From: Oscillatoria acuminata PCC 6304
GTDB taxonomy: Bacteria; Cyanobacteriota; Cyanobacteriia; Cyanobacteriales; Laspinemataceae
Reading direction: 5' to 3'
Length of the DNA stretch: 64,000 nucleotides
NCBI RefSeq assembly: GCF_000317105.1
Contig: NC_019693.1
Location: forward strand, 6,883,227 to 6,947,226
Shown here: piece by piece, positions 8,848 through 16,096 of the stretch
Layout of the letters: the number at the start of each line of letters is the position of its first letter
Numbering within the stretch: position 1 is the first letter of the stretch
Program-made: the position numbers and the translations under genes
The notes under the pieces: generated by a model
What the model saw: only the letters and a program-made list of their open reading frames with translations
What the model was told of the DNA's origin: nothing
Database searches by the model: none

Positions 8848-10029
8848 CAGAAGTGTTGAATGTCAATAAAAACCTGATAAGAATAGCCCAAATCATGTTA
8901 TAATAGAGGCTAAAAAATCCAACGTTTGAGTTTAAGCATGACTAAACATACATTTTCCCAAATTGTCAAAGACATTTTGAAAGACCTGCCAAAAAATGAT
9001 TATCCGGTATTGAACAGCCGTCTGTTTGTCGATTGCTGGCTATCTTATGTAATGGATAACAGCTTAACCAGTATGCGAGATTTATTTAAAAGATTAAACA
9101 ACACTGGGTTTGACGTACATATTTCTACCTTTTCTAAAGCAAGTTCTCACCGCGACCTCAAACCTTTTCAAAAAATTTATCAAAAATTGAATCAATTGGT
9201 ACAGAAGGGAAATCATAAAAAATTACACGATAAATACTCAGTTTGTCCAATAGATTCAACAATCATAACTCTCACTAGCAAATTGTTGTGGGTTCTGGAA
9301 TATCATCAAGTGAAACTTTTCAGTTCTCTCAATCTAGCTACGGGAAGCCCCGAAGATAATTTTATCAATTTTGGATACGACCATGATTACAAGTTTGGGT
9401 CAAAAATGATGTCTAGCTTACCCCAAGATGCTGTCGGGGTAATGGATAGGGGATTTGCTGGATTGAATTTTATTGAGGAATTAGTCCAGGAAAATAAATA
9501 TTTTGTTCTGCGGATAAAGAACAATTGGAAGTTAGAGTTTGAGGAGTCATCGGGGTTAGTTAAAGTTGGGTCATCTCGTGATGCTAAAGCTTATCGAGTC
9601 ATTAATTTTTGTGATATAGAAACCAAAACTGAGTTCCGCTTAATCACCAATTTACCTAATGAGGGAGACGCCGCAGTTTCTGACGATGAAATCAGGGATA
9701 TTTATCGATTGCGTTGGGCAGTTGAATTGTTATGGAAATTTTTAAAAATGCATTTAAAACTGGACAAATTAATTACCAAAAACGTCAATGGTATCACCAT
9801 ACAAATTTATGTAAGTTTAATAGCTTATCTAATTTTACAGCTTGTATCCATTCCCGAACAATGGGGACATACGCTATTAAATAAATTTCGCTATTTACAA
9901 TCTTGTATGTGTCAAAAAATCAGTTATGTTCATTGGTTTGAGGAGATAATGTTTTGTTGAGTAATTTAGGCTTTGAAGGCTTAGTGTAACTTGCAATGTA
10001 AAGTTTTGTATCGACATTCAACATTTCTG
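8848..10029 (+). mobile_element. IS4-family insertion sequence, complete, 9-bp target duplication
   Basis: The element is 1182 bp. Its ends are imperfect inverted repeats: CAGAAGTGTTGAATGTCAATA on the left and CAGAAATGTTGAATGTCGATA read inward from the right. Both ends are flanked by the direct repeat ctcgcagga (8839-8847 and 10030-10038), a 9-bp target duplication. It carries one transposase gene with the IS4 YREK signature. Its target was a truncated DUF4351 gene copy, whose two halves can be rejoined exactly across the duplication. Perfect flanks and an open transposase suggest a recent insertion. Confidence 0.92.
8938..9960 (+). CDS. IS4-family DDE transposase
   Basis: This 340-residue protein catalyses cut-and-paste movement of the element. 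The DDE residues appear as Asp in CPIDSTIITLTSK, Asp in GVMDRGFAGLNF, and Glu in the YREK pattern Y-x2-R-x3-E-x6-K (YRLRWAVELLWKFLK). I chose the ATG at 8938; a TTG four codons earlier is also open. A TATAAT-like box lies at 8899-8904. No frameshift is seen, so the enzyme is probably intact. No passenger gene is present. Confidence 0.9.
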   Translation: MTKHTFSQIVKDILKDLPKNDYPVLNSRLFVDCWLSYVMDNSLTSMRDLFKRLNNTGFDVHISTFSKASSHRDLKPFQKIYQKLNQLVQKGNHKKLHDKYSVCPIDSTIITLTSKLLWVLEYHQVKLFSSLNLATGSPEDNFINFGYDHDYKFGSKMMSSLPQDAVGVMDRGFAGLNFIEELVQENKYFVLRIKNNWKLEFEESSGLVKVGSSRDAKAYRVINFCDIETKTEFRLITNLPNEGDAAVSDDEIRDIYRLRWAVELLWKFLKMHLKLDKLITKNVNGITIQIYVSLIAYLILQLVSIPEQWGHTLLNKFRYLQSCMCQKISYVHWFEEIMFC

Positions 10030-10341
10030 CTCGCAGGATAGTTGCAAAATCAACTGAGCTTGCTCCAATGGGGGAATTTCAATTAACGCCTCGATAATCG
10101 ATGTTAATTCCGCATCTACGGCACCAAATTTCACTTGCAGCAGGCTTTCCACCAGCTTCCGATGTCCTTGTTGGACTCCTTGCTGGATGCCTTGCTGGAT
10201 GAAGCCTTGCTGGAAACCTTGCTGGAAGCCTTGCTGGAAGCCTTGCTGGAAGCCTTGCTGGAAGCCTTGCTGGAAGCCTTGCTGGAAGCCTTCTTCCTTA
10301 ACAGTTTGTAACCGTTGTAAATACAGGGGTGATAGTTCCAT
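10030..10341 (-). pseudogene. Truncated, IS-interrupted copy of the Rpn/DUF4351 gene
   Basis: The frame begins MELSPLYLQRLQTVKEEG, which corresponds to about residue 218 of the intact neighbour at 10533-11483, so the nuclease-like N-terminal domain is absent. It continues through a QQGF repeat tract (12-bp units) and the DUF4351 helices (LVESLLQVKFGAVDAELTSI), then runs into the IS at 10029. In the neighbour the tract is mainly QQGI. It looks like a duplicated 3' part of the gene, later hit by the IS. The open frame continues a few codons into the element, giving a spurious ending CEQKC. Confidence 0.8.
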
Positions 10342-10350
10342 AATTAACTC

Positions 10351-10520
10351 CCTTGTCCTTAGTCATTTGTCCTTGGTCATTTGTCCTTGGTCATTTGTAA
10401 GAAACCCGGTTTCTTGTCCCTTACCCCAGAGTTAGAAACCGGGTTTCTTACCTAAATTTTTGATGAGAACCAGAGATGTTACAAGAAACCCGGTTTCTTG
10501 TCCCTCCCGGTTTCTTGTCT
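10351..10520. repeat. TCATTTGTCC tandem repeats and GAAACCCGGTTTC palindromes
   Basis: Direct repeats of the type gtcatttgtccttg (10360-10398) are followed by three complete palindromes and a partial one, of the agaaacccggtttct family (10401, 10434, 10481 and 10505). The same combination, shorter, lies at 11500-11545, at the other end of the intact DUF4351 gene. These repeats bracket the gene and may have served as recombination sites for the 3' duplication. Confidence 0.75.
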
Positions 10521-10532
10521 CTCCCCCCAGGT

Positions 10533-11483
10533 TCAGAAGTTACGGGAAAACCGAGCTAAAAGTTCCTCGCGGGATAGCTGCAAAATCAACTGAGCTTGCT
10601 CCAATGGGGGAATCTGAATTAACGCCTCGATAATCTGAGCTAATTCGGCATCCACGGCACCAAATTTCACTTGCAGCAGGCTTTCCACCAGCCTCCGCTG
10701 TCCTTGCTGTCCTTGCTGGATGCCTTGCTGGATGCCTTGCTGGATGCCTTGCTGGATGCCTTGCTGGATGCCTTCTTCTTTAACAGTTTGTAACCGTTGT
10801 AAATACAGGGGTGATAGTTCCATGATTAACTCCCTCTCTTCTGGGGCTAAATTTTGCCGAGCGTCTAGCAGTTCACGCAGGCTGTACAGTAATTCTAGCG
10901 TGGTTTCTCGCGTGGGATTATCCGGTGGTAGTTGGTATAATTCTTGCAGGGCTTGTTTTTGGACTTTGCCTGTGCCTAAAATCCGCAACCACAGGGTTTC
11001 TGGCGTTGGTGGGAGTTGGTGGAGGACGATAATCGCGCTTTGTAGTCCCTTGGGGAGAAAGTAAACGCCGCTCATCCAGTTTTCCAAGTCTAAGGTTGCG
11101 CCAAAATCTGCTAAGATGGCGGCGGATGCGGTGGGAGTCATAATCCACAACTGGGGTGATTCGGCGGGATTGAGCCGTCTTTTTTCCCGGGTTGCTTGAC
11201 GTTCAAATTCTGCGTTGAGGTCTAAGAGTTTCAATAGACAACTGCGAATTTCTCTGGGTTTAACGGGATTGCTAAAAGGTTCAAATACCGCTGGAGTGGT
11301 AGCCAATCTTCCCAGTAAACCTAAGTGACTAGCATCGGCGATGTTTTCCGGATTGGGTGTGAAAAATATGTCAATTTCTCGCCGTTCTGAAGCCATCGTT
11401 TTGCTGGTTTCAGTTTGACCTAATTGCTTTAACAGTTCCTGGATGTATTGTTTGGTGAATTGGTCGTAGATAAATCGGGTCAT
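10533..11483 (-). CDS. Rpn-type/DUF4351 protein with QQGI repeat tract
   Basis: This 316-residue protein belongs to the cyanobacterial family with an N-terminal PD-(D/E)XK-like (Rpn, recombination-promoting nuclease-like) region and a C-terminal DUF4351 region. The N-terminus (MTRFIYDQFTKQYIQELLK, then EIDIFFTPNP) resembles the nuclease fold. The middle is LQELYQLPPDNPTRETTLEL. Residues about 235-256 are a low-complexity tract of QQGI units from a 12-bp repeat. DUF4351 follows (LVESLLQVKFGAVDAELAQI), ending LLARFSRNF. Family members are implicated in DNA recombination, but a cellular role is not settled. A broken partial copy lies downstream. Confidence 0.8.
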   Translation of the reverse strand: MTRFIYDQFTKQYIQELLKQLGQTETSKTMASERREIDIFFTPNPENIADASHLGLLGRLATTPAVFEPFSNPVKPREIRSCLLKLLDLNAEFERQATREKRRLNPAESPQLWIMTPTASAAILADFGATLDLENWMSGVYFLPKGLQSAIIVLHQLPPTPETLWLRILGTGKVQKQALQELYQLPPDNPTRETTLELLYSLRELLDARQNLAPEERELIMELSPLYLQRLQTVKEEGIQQGIQQGIQQGIQQGIQQGQQGQRRLVESLLQVKFGAVDAELAQIIEALIQIPPLEQAQLILQLSREELLARFSRNF

Positions 11484-11566
11484 TTATTGGGGTTTTAGTC
11501 GGTTGTCATTGGTCATTTGTCATTTGTAGAAACCCGGTTTCTTGTTCCCCAGGGAGGCAGGGAATT

Positions 11567-12157
11567 TCAGGCGATCGCCTTCATATTGCTGTAGTAAGTT
11601 GCCATATCCTGCACTGATAGAGTATCGGTTTCAGCTTGCGGACTCCACAGCAATTCTAAAACCAGTAGATAGTCTGACGAGAGCGATCGCAATTGACTCA
11701 GGGCAGTTTTCATCCCACCGATTGTATCAATTGCGGCAAATAACGGGCTATCATGTGCCGTCCCCAGCAGCAACGTAATCACCACATACGCCCCTTCTCC
11801 TCCGTCCTGAATCACTGCCGGTTTATCGGTTTGGGTAATGATTCCCTCCACATTACTCAGGGTTTCCGCACTAAATTTACCCCGTTCCTGAAGGGATAAG
11901 TTTTCAAATACCGCTTCGGCTGCCTCGCGACTCTCGAAAGTTTCTGAACTGCCTAAAAGATGAGTCCAATAGAGGGCGTTTTCCAGCAATTGTTCTATGG
12001 TAACTTCGAGTAACTCATATAATCCCTCCGGGGTTTTCGTGTCGGCTTTCAGGCTTAAGTTGGACAATTGAGATTGAATCGAACTCACTCCAACACTAAG
12101 GGCAATCTGAAGTTGGCTTACGGTGACGATATCGTTATCGAGTTCTGAATGTATCAT
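11567..12157 (-). CDS. DUF1517 domain protein, soluble paralogue
   Basis: A 196-residue DUF1517 domain with no signal peptide or membrane segment. It begins MIHSELDNDIVTVSQLQIAL and contains the typical FENLSLQERGKFSAETLSNV and YVVITLLLGT, ending near LLVLELLWSPQAETDTLS. The same landmarks occur in the larger membrane paralogue upstream (SELDNDIVTVTKLQVAL ... YLLVFELLWSPQEATDSLS), so this is a duplicated domain without the secretion and anchor parts. An AGGAT ribosome site lies eight bases before the start. The molecular function of DUF1517 is unknown; plant and cyanobacterial members are linked to thylakoid or chloroplast proteins. Confidence 0.85.
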   Translation of the reverse strand: MIHSELDNDIVTVSQLQIALSVGVSSIQSQLSNLSLKADTKTPEGLYELLEVTIEQLLENALYWTHLLGSSETFESREAAEAVFENLSLQERGKFSAETLSNVEGIITQTDKPAVIQDGGEGAYVVITLLLGTAHDSPLFAAIDTIGGMKTALSQLRSLSSDYLLVLELLWSPQAETDTLSVQDMATYYSNMKAIA

Positions 12158-12196
12158 TTATATTTATCCTAGGTAGACTGGGTTGAAGGTTATACA

Positions 12197-12340
12197 GCAA
12201 CAACCGCTGGGGGATAAATCCCCCAGCTAATAGCTAAAGTCGGTTAGAAACCGACTGAAAACACCACTGTATAAGACTTGCAGTCGGTTTTAACCGACTT
12301 TAGCTGTTAGGCGGGGGATTTATCCCCCGCCGGTTGCTGC
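12197..12340. repeat. 144-bp imperfect inverted repeat between DUF1517 paralogues
   Basis: Two arms of about 60 bases pair across a short loop near 12265: gcaacaaccgctgggggat on the left matches atcccccgccggttgctgc on the right. Each arm contains its own smaller palindromes (gggggataaatccccc and gtcggttagaaaccgac). It looks like a MITE-type element or a transcript-stabilising hairpin. It could also end transcription of the upstream DUF1517 gene, although no U-tract follows. Confidence 0.75.
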
Positions 12341-12343
12341 TTA

Positions 12344-13705
12344 TCAAATTTGAACTAGGTCACTATACTGAGTTAGCAAGTCATCATAGCTCAAACTATC
12401 CGTGGCTTCTTGGGGACTCCAGAGTAACTCAAACACTAACAGATAATCTGGGGTGATGGCGGCGACTTGTTGGAGGGCCGATCGCAGTTCTTCCGCAGAA
12501 TGGAGGGGACCGAATAACGGCTGATCATCTTCCGTTCCCAGGAGGAGGGTCACCACGAGGTAAGAGGCGGGGTCCCCTTCGGATTGCTGGCGGGATTGTT
12601 TCTGCCGAATTTTACCCCCAACATTACTCAAGGTTTCTGCACTAAATTTACTGCGTTCTTGAATCGATAATTGTTCAAAAACTCGCCCTGCTTCTTCCCG
12701 ACTTTTAACAGTTTCTGAATGGGTTTGAACATGAGTCCAATATTCAGGATGGCGGAGTAAAGATAAAGCAGATTCTTGTAAAAATTCCGTCAGTCCTTCG
12801 GGCGTATCGAGGTCGGCGCTGAGGCTTAAATCGGTGAGATGGGATTGAATCTCTCGGGCGGAAGCTAATAGGGCAACCTGCAATTTAGTGACGGTGACGA
12901 TATCATTGTCGAGTTCTGAGACGGGGGTGGCTGCACGTTTAGAACGAATCCACCAGATGGCAGCGATCGCCCCTCCGGTAATCAGTAAAAACAGTAGAAA
13001 TTTCCAGGGAAAGCGATTATTCCCAGTAGCTTGGGTCCCGGCATAGCCCGATTGGGGAGACGGAGTTGCGCCAGGGACGGGTTGGGTGGTTGCCGGTGCT
13101 GTGGGACTGGGGAGATATGTTGGCGGTACGACTGGGGCGGGTTTGAGTCCGGTTCCGGCAGAATCCTGATAGGGGCGATCGCTGTATTGGGGAGTTGGAT
13201 AGTAGGGTTGCGGGACCGGAACTGGCACGGGGACCACCACTGTTCCGCCTCCGGATGGGGAAGTGGTTTGGGGGGCTGGAGTGGGGGCTGGAGTGGGGGC
13301 CGGGGTGGGTTGCGCCTCGAAGGAACCGCCCCTTGCTCGTCCTCCGGTATTCCCGCGACTGGGAGTGGAATCTGTGGGTGGGGGATTATTGTTCGGGCGT
13401 GAGGGGCTGTTGCTACTACCGGAGCCACTAGAACTGGGGGCCGAACGGCTGGGAGGAGGATTAGTGGTGCGAGAAGGAGTGGAACGCGAGGGGGTGGAAC
13501 GGGAGGGGGTGGAACGGGAGGGTGTAGAACGGGAGGGGCTGGGGCGACTGAAAGACCCCCCTCGGCTTCGTCCTCCGGTGCGGGCTAAAGCAGTGGATTG
13601 AACCTCTATCCACTCTCCCATTGGGCGGGGCGAGGGGTGAATCTTGACTTCATTAAAGAGCAAGAGGCAAAGGAGAGTGGTTAAGGTGAGATTAAATTTA
13701 TGCAT
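12344..13705 (-). CDS. DUF1517 membrane/secreted protein with Ser/Pro repeats
   Basis: 453 residues. The order is a hydrophobic N-terminus (LTLTTLLCLLLF), an ALA-RTGG candidate signal-peptidase site near residue 42, then the conserved RTGGRSRGGSF motif. A low-complexity region follows with repeated SRSTP units (15-bp repeats near 13480-13540), Pro/Ala linkers (PTPAPTPAPTPAP), one membrane span (FLLFLLITGGAIAAIWWI, about 235-252), and a C-terminal DUF1517 domain. The domain probably faces the cytoplasm or stroma side, but orientation is inferred. Unusually, the segment HPSPRPMGEWIE lies between the hydrophobic core and the cleavage site and looks like repeat-derived DNA. Function unknown. Confidence 0.85.
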   Translation of the reverse strand: MHKFNLTLTTLLCLLLFNEVKIHPSPRPMGEWIEVQSTALARTGGRSRGGSFSRPSPSRSTPSRSTPSRSTPSRSTPSRTTNPPPSRSAPSSSGSGSSNSPSRPNNNPPPTDSTPSRGNTGGRARGGSFEAQPTPAPTPAPTPAPQTTSPSGGGTVVVPVPVPVPQPYYPTPQYSDRPYQDSAGTGLKPAPVVPPTYLPSPTAPATTQPVPGATPSPQSGYAGTQATGNNRFPWKFLLFLLITGGAIAAIWWIRSKRAATPVSELDNDIVTVTKLQVALLASAREIQSHLTDLSLSADLDTPEGLTEFLQESALSLLRHPEYWTHVQTHSETVKSREEAGRVFEQLSIQERSKFSAETLSNVGGKIRQKQSRQQSEGDPASYLVVTLLLGTEDDQPLFGPLHSAEELRSALQQVAAITPDYLLVFELLWSPQEATDSLSYDDLLTQYSDLVQI

Positions 13706-13733
13706 GGCTGAAAACCCAGCTTTATTTATTTAG

Positions 13734-14456
13734 TCATAGCCCATCCCCCTTGGAATTGTCATCTTTTACTGACAGATTGTCCAGGTTTTGGAGGAGGTCC
13801 GGGCGGCGATCGCGAGTGCGTTGCAGTTGTTGTGCTTTGCGCCACTGCTCAATTTTACCGTGATGTCCCGAGAGTAAAACGTCCGGTACTTTCCAGTCAC
13901 GAAATTGGGCCGGACGGGTGTAGTGGGGATAGTCCAGCAAACCGTCCTCAAAACTTTCAGCTTCTAGGGATTCAGGTTTACCCACCGTTCCCGGAAGCAG
14001 GCGGACGACCCCATCGACTAAGGCTAAGGCGGGAATTTCGCCTCCGGTGAGGACGAAATCTCCTAGGGAGACTTCCCGAGTCACGAGATTCATCACCCGT
14101 TCGTCAATGCCTTCATAATGTCCGCAAATCAAGACAAGTTGATCGAAATTTTGGGCGAATTCCCAGAACAGGTTACGATTCATCGGTTGCCCTTGGGGGC
14201 TGAGGAAAATCACCTCACGGCGAGGCAGAATGGGTAAGGATTCGACTGCCGCAAATAAAGGTTCAGGTTTCATGACCATTCCGACGCCCCCGCCGTATGG
14301 TTCATCATCGACTCGACGATGCTTATCCGTCGTAAAGTCGCGAGGATTAACGAGATTGACCGCAGCAATCTGGTTATCCAGGGCTTTGCCGAGGAGGGAA
14401 GATTGCAGTGGGGTGGTAAAAAAATCGGGAAATAACGTGATAATATCTATTCGCAC
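13734..14456 (-). CDS. trmD: tRNA (guanine-37-N1)-methyltransferase
   Basis: This 240-residue SPOUT methyltransferase places the m1G37 modification next to the anticodon, which prevents +1 frameshifting. It starts MRIDIITLFPDFF and carries the expected DEPYGGGVGMVMKPEP motif, the trefoil-knot AdoMet site (ICGHYEGIDERV and LTGGEIPALALVDGV) and the HYTRPAQFRDW segment. The length is normal apart from a short extra tail. It is usually single-copy and essential. Here it stands at the end of the minus-strand block, back to back with the cyanophycinase gene. Confidence 0.97.
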   Translation of the reverse strand: MRIDIITLFPDFFTTPLQSSLLGKALDNQIAAVNLVNPRDFTTDKHRRVDDEPYGGGVGMVMKPEPLFAAVESLPILPRREVIFLSPQGQPMNRNLFWEFAQNFDQLVLICGHYEGIDERVMNLVTREVSLGDFVLTGGEIPALALVDGVVRLLPGTVGKPESLEAESFEDGLLDYPHYTRPAQFRDWKVPDVLLSGHHGKIEQWRKAQQLQRTRDRRPDLLQNLDNLSVKDDNSKGDGL

Positions 14457-14960
14457 AGGGACAACCAGGGAGCGGACACAATCTTTTATTATAGGTCCGA
14501 GTATCCAAGCTACCCGAGGTTGGGAATCTCTCCGTGCTCCGGTAGAGGCGATCGCCTTAGCCTACTGCTTTACCCTGCTGTTATCTTTGCCACGGGCACG
14601 CCACTATTGAGGACAATACCTTTCGGGGGTGATGTTTGAATTCTAAATATTTGTGGAAATTTTTGCCATTATATCGACTGAATAACCACCCGCGCTGACC
14701 CGGTAAAACCGGGCAGAAATCCAAAGGAGCAAGCAAGCGGGGCGATCGCTCACTAGCCCGGGGATTCAGCAGGCACGGGAAAAAAAAACCGTGGAATCGT
14801 AAAAAACGTGAGAAAATTAAACTCCCTGACCCTGGGTCCGCACTTGGGCGTAAGATTGCCCATCCGGTGATGCAAAAACGGACAAGAATGCCCTCTAAAG
14901 CCCTGCGCTTGGGGAAGGATCGAAACGTACAAAAAATAAGGGCCAATAGCAAGACCACCC
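14457..14960. other. Divergent intergenic region, trmD / cphB
   Basis: About 500 bases without a convincing gene. It must hold the promoters of trmD (minus) and cphB (plus), but no clear -35/-10 pair stands out. Short GC palindromes (gaccgg/ccgggc near 14696-14712) and a HIP1 site are present. Open frames here are on the opposite strand and run into cphB, so they are not credible genes. Confidence 0.5.
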
Positions 14961-15812
14961 ATGCTACAGTTAGACACTCAATCCCTACAACAGAAGATGC
15001 CCCAAACACTTAAAAGCACTGTAATGGTGATTGGCGGTGCGGAAGACAAAGTTCATGGCCGCGAGATCCTGCATACGTTTTTTACTCGTGCGGGAGGAAC
15101 CGAGGCGAAAATTGCGATCGTTCCTTGTGCCTCGCGGGAACCCTCGGCGATCGGGGACCGATATCACAAAATCTTTACAGAGATGGGTGCCACCAGCATA
15201 GAATTGCTAGATATCCGCGAAAGGACCCAGGGAGAGGACCCGAAGTGGCAAGAGTACATGGAAGAATGTACGGGAGTCTTTATGACTGGGGGCGATCAAC
15301 TCCGACTCTGCGCCTTAGTTGCGGATACGCCTTTGATGGAAAAGGTTCGCATGAAGGTGCGCGAAGGCAAAATTGTGTTAGCCGGAACCAGTGCTGGTGC
15401 GGCGGTGATGGGCCATCATATGATTGCGGGCGGAGGCAGTGGAGAATCGCCGAATCGCTCGTTAGTAGATATGGCAACGGGATTGGGAATTCTGCCTGAT
15501 GTGATTGTGGACCAGCATTTCCATAACCGGAATCGGATGGCACGGTTACTCTCGGCGATCGCCTCTCATCCAGACCGCCTCGGCATCGGCATTGACGAAG
15601 ATACTTGCGCCATGTTTCAAGGCGATGGCGTGATTGAAGTGATTGGCAAAGGCACTGTGACCATTGTGGATCCCGGTTCGGCTTTCGCCACGAACGAGCA
15701 ACAAGTAGGAGCCACAGACCCCTTGAGTTTGTACAATATGCGCTTACATATTCTGTGTCACGGCGATCGCTTTGAGTTACGTCAGCGCATCAGTCGTCCC
15801 ACCCACCCCTAG
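14961..15812 (+). CDS. cphB: Cyanophycinase
   Basis: Serine-type exopeptidase that releases beta-Asp-Arg dipeptides from cyanophycin, the Asp/Arg nitrogen-storage polymer. The 283-residue protein has the glutamine-amidotransferase-like fold. The nucleophile is Ser144 in AGTSAGAAVMGHH, with His186 in VDQHFHNRNR and Glu213 in IGIDEDTCA; the 27-residue spacing of the last two matches the known catalytic pair. VIGGAEDKVHGREIL near the N-terminus is family-typical. A start at 14997 (MPQTLKS) would give 271 residues, the classical length. The N-terminal extension MLQLDTQSLQQK is plausible but weakly supported by ribosome-site evidence. The gene lies 284 bases upstream of cphA in the same direction. 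Confidence 0.97.
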   Translation: MLQLDTQSLQQKMPQTLKSTVMVIGGAEDKVHGREILHTFFTRAGGTEAKIAIVPCASREPSAIGDRYHKIFTEMGATSIELLDIRERTQGEDPKWQEYMEECTGVFMTGGDQLRLCALVADTPLMEKVRMKVREGKIVLAGTSAGAAVMGHHMIAGGGSGESPNRSLVDMATGLGILPDVIVDQHFHNRNRMARLLSAIASHPDRLGIGIDEDTCAMFQGDGVIEVIGKGTVTIVDPGSAFATNEQQVGATDPLSLYNMRLHILCHGDRFELRQRISRPTHP

Positions 15813-16096
15813 GCTTTTATGGCAGCATACACCCTCGACTCCCTCGTTATGATTAAACTGCACAGACGAGAATAGGCCAGTCCCGGTGAAACTTGAACGT
15901 TGAAAGCCTAAACTTTACCCCATTCGACTTCACGCTTCACCCCAGCCACCCATTCTCCGCTGATTCAGTTTGCACTTGTCCCTTCCTGGACTCCATCAAG
16001 ATGTTCAAAATGAACATATTGTAACGGACGAAAGCCAGAAACTAGAACAAGTGCCTCTATTGCTTCCAAAACAAGAGCTTCATCCTCGCGCAGCTT

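Noticed and set aside
14581-15009. 142-codon minus-strand frame overlapping the cphB start
   Set aside because: Runs against cphB, no family, no ribosome site.
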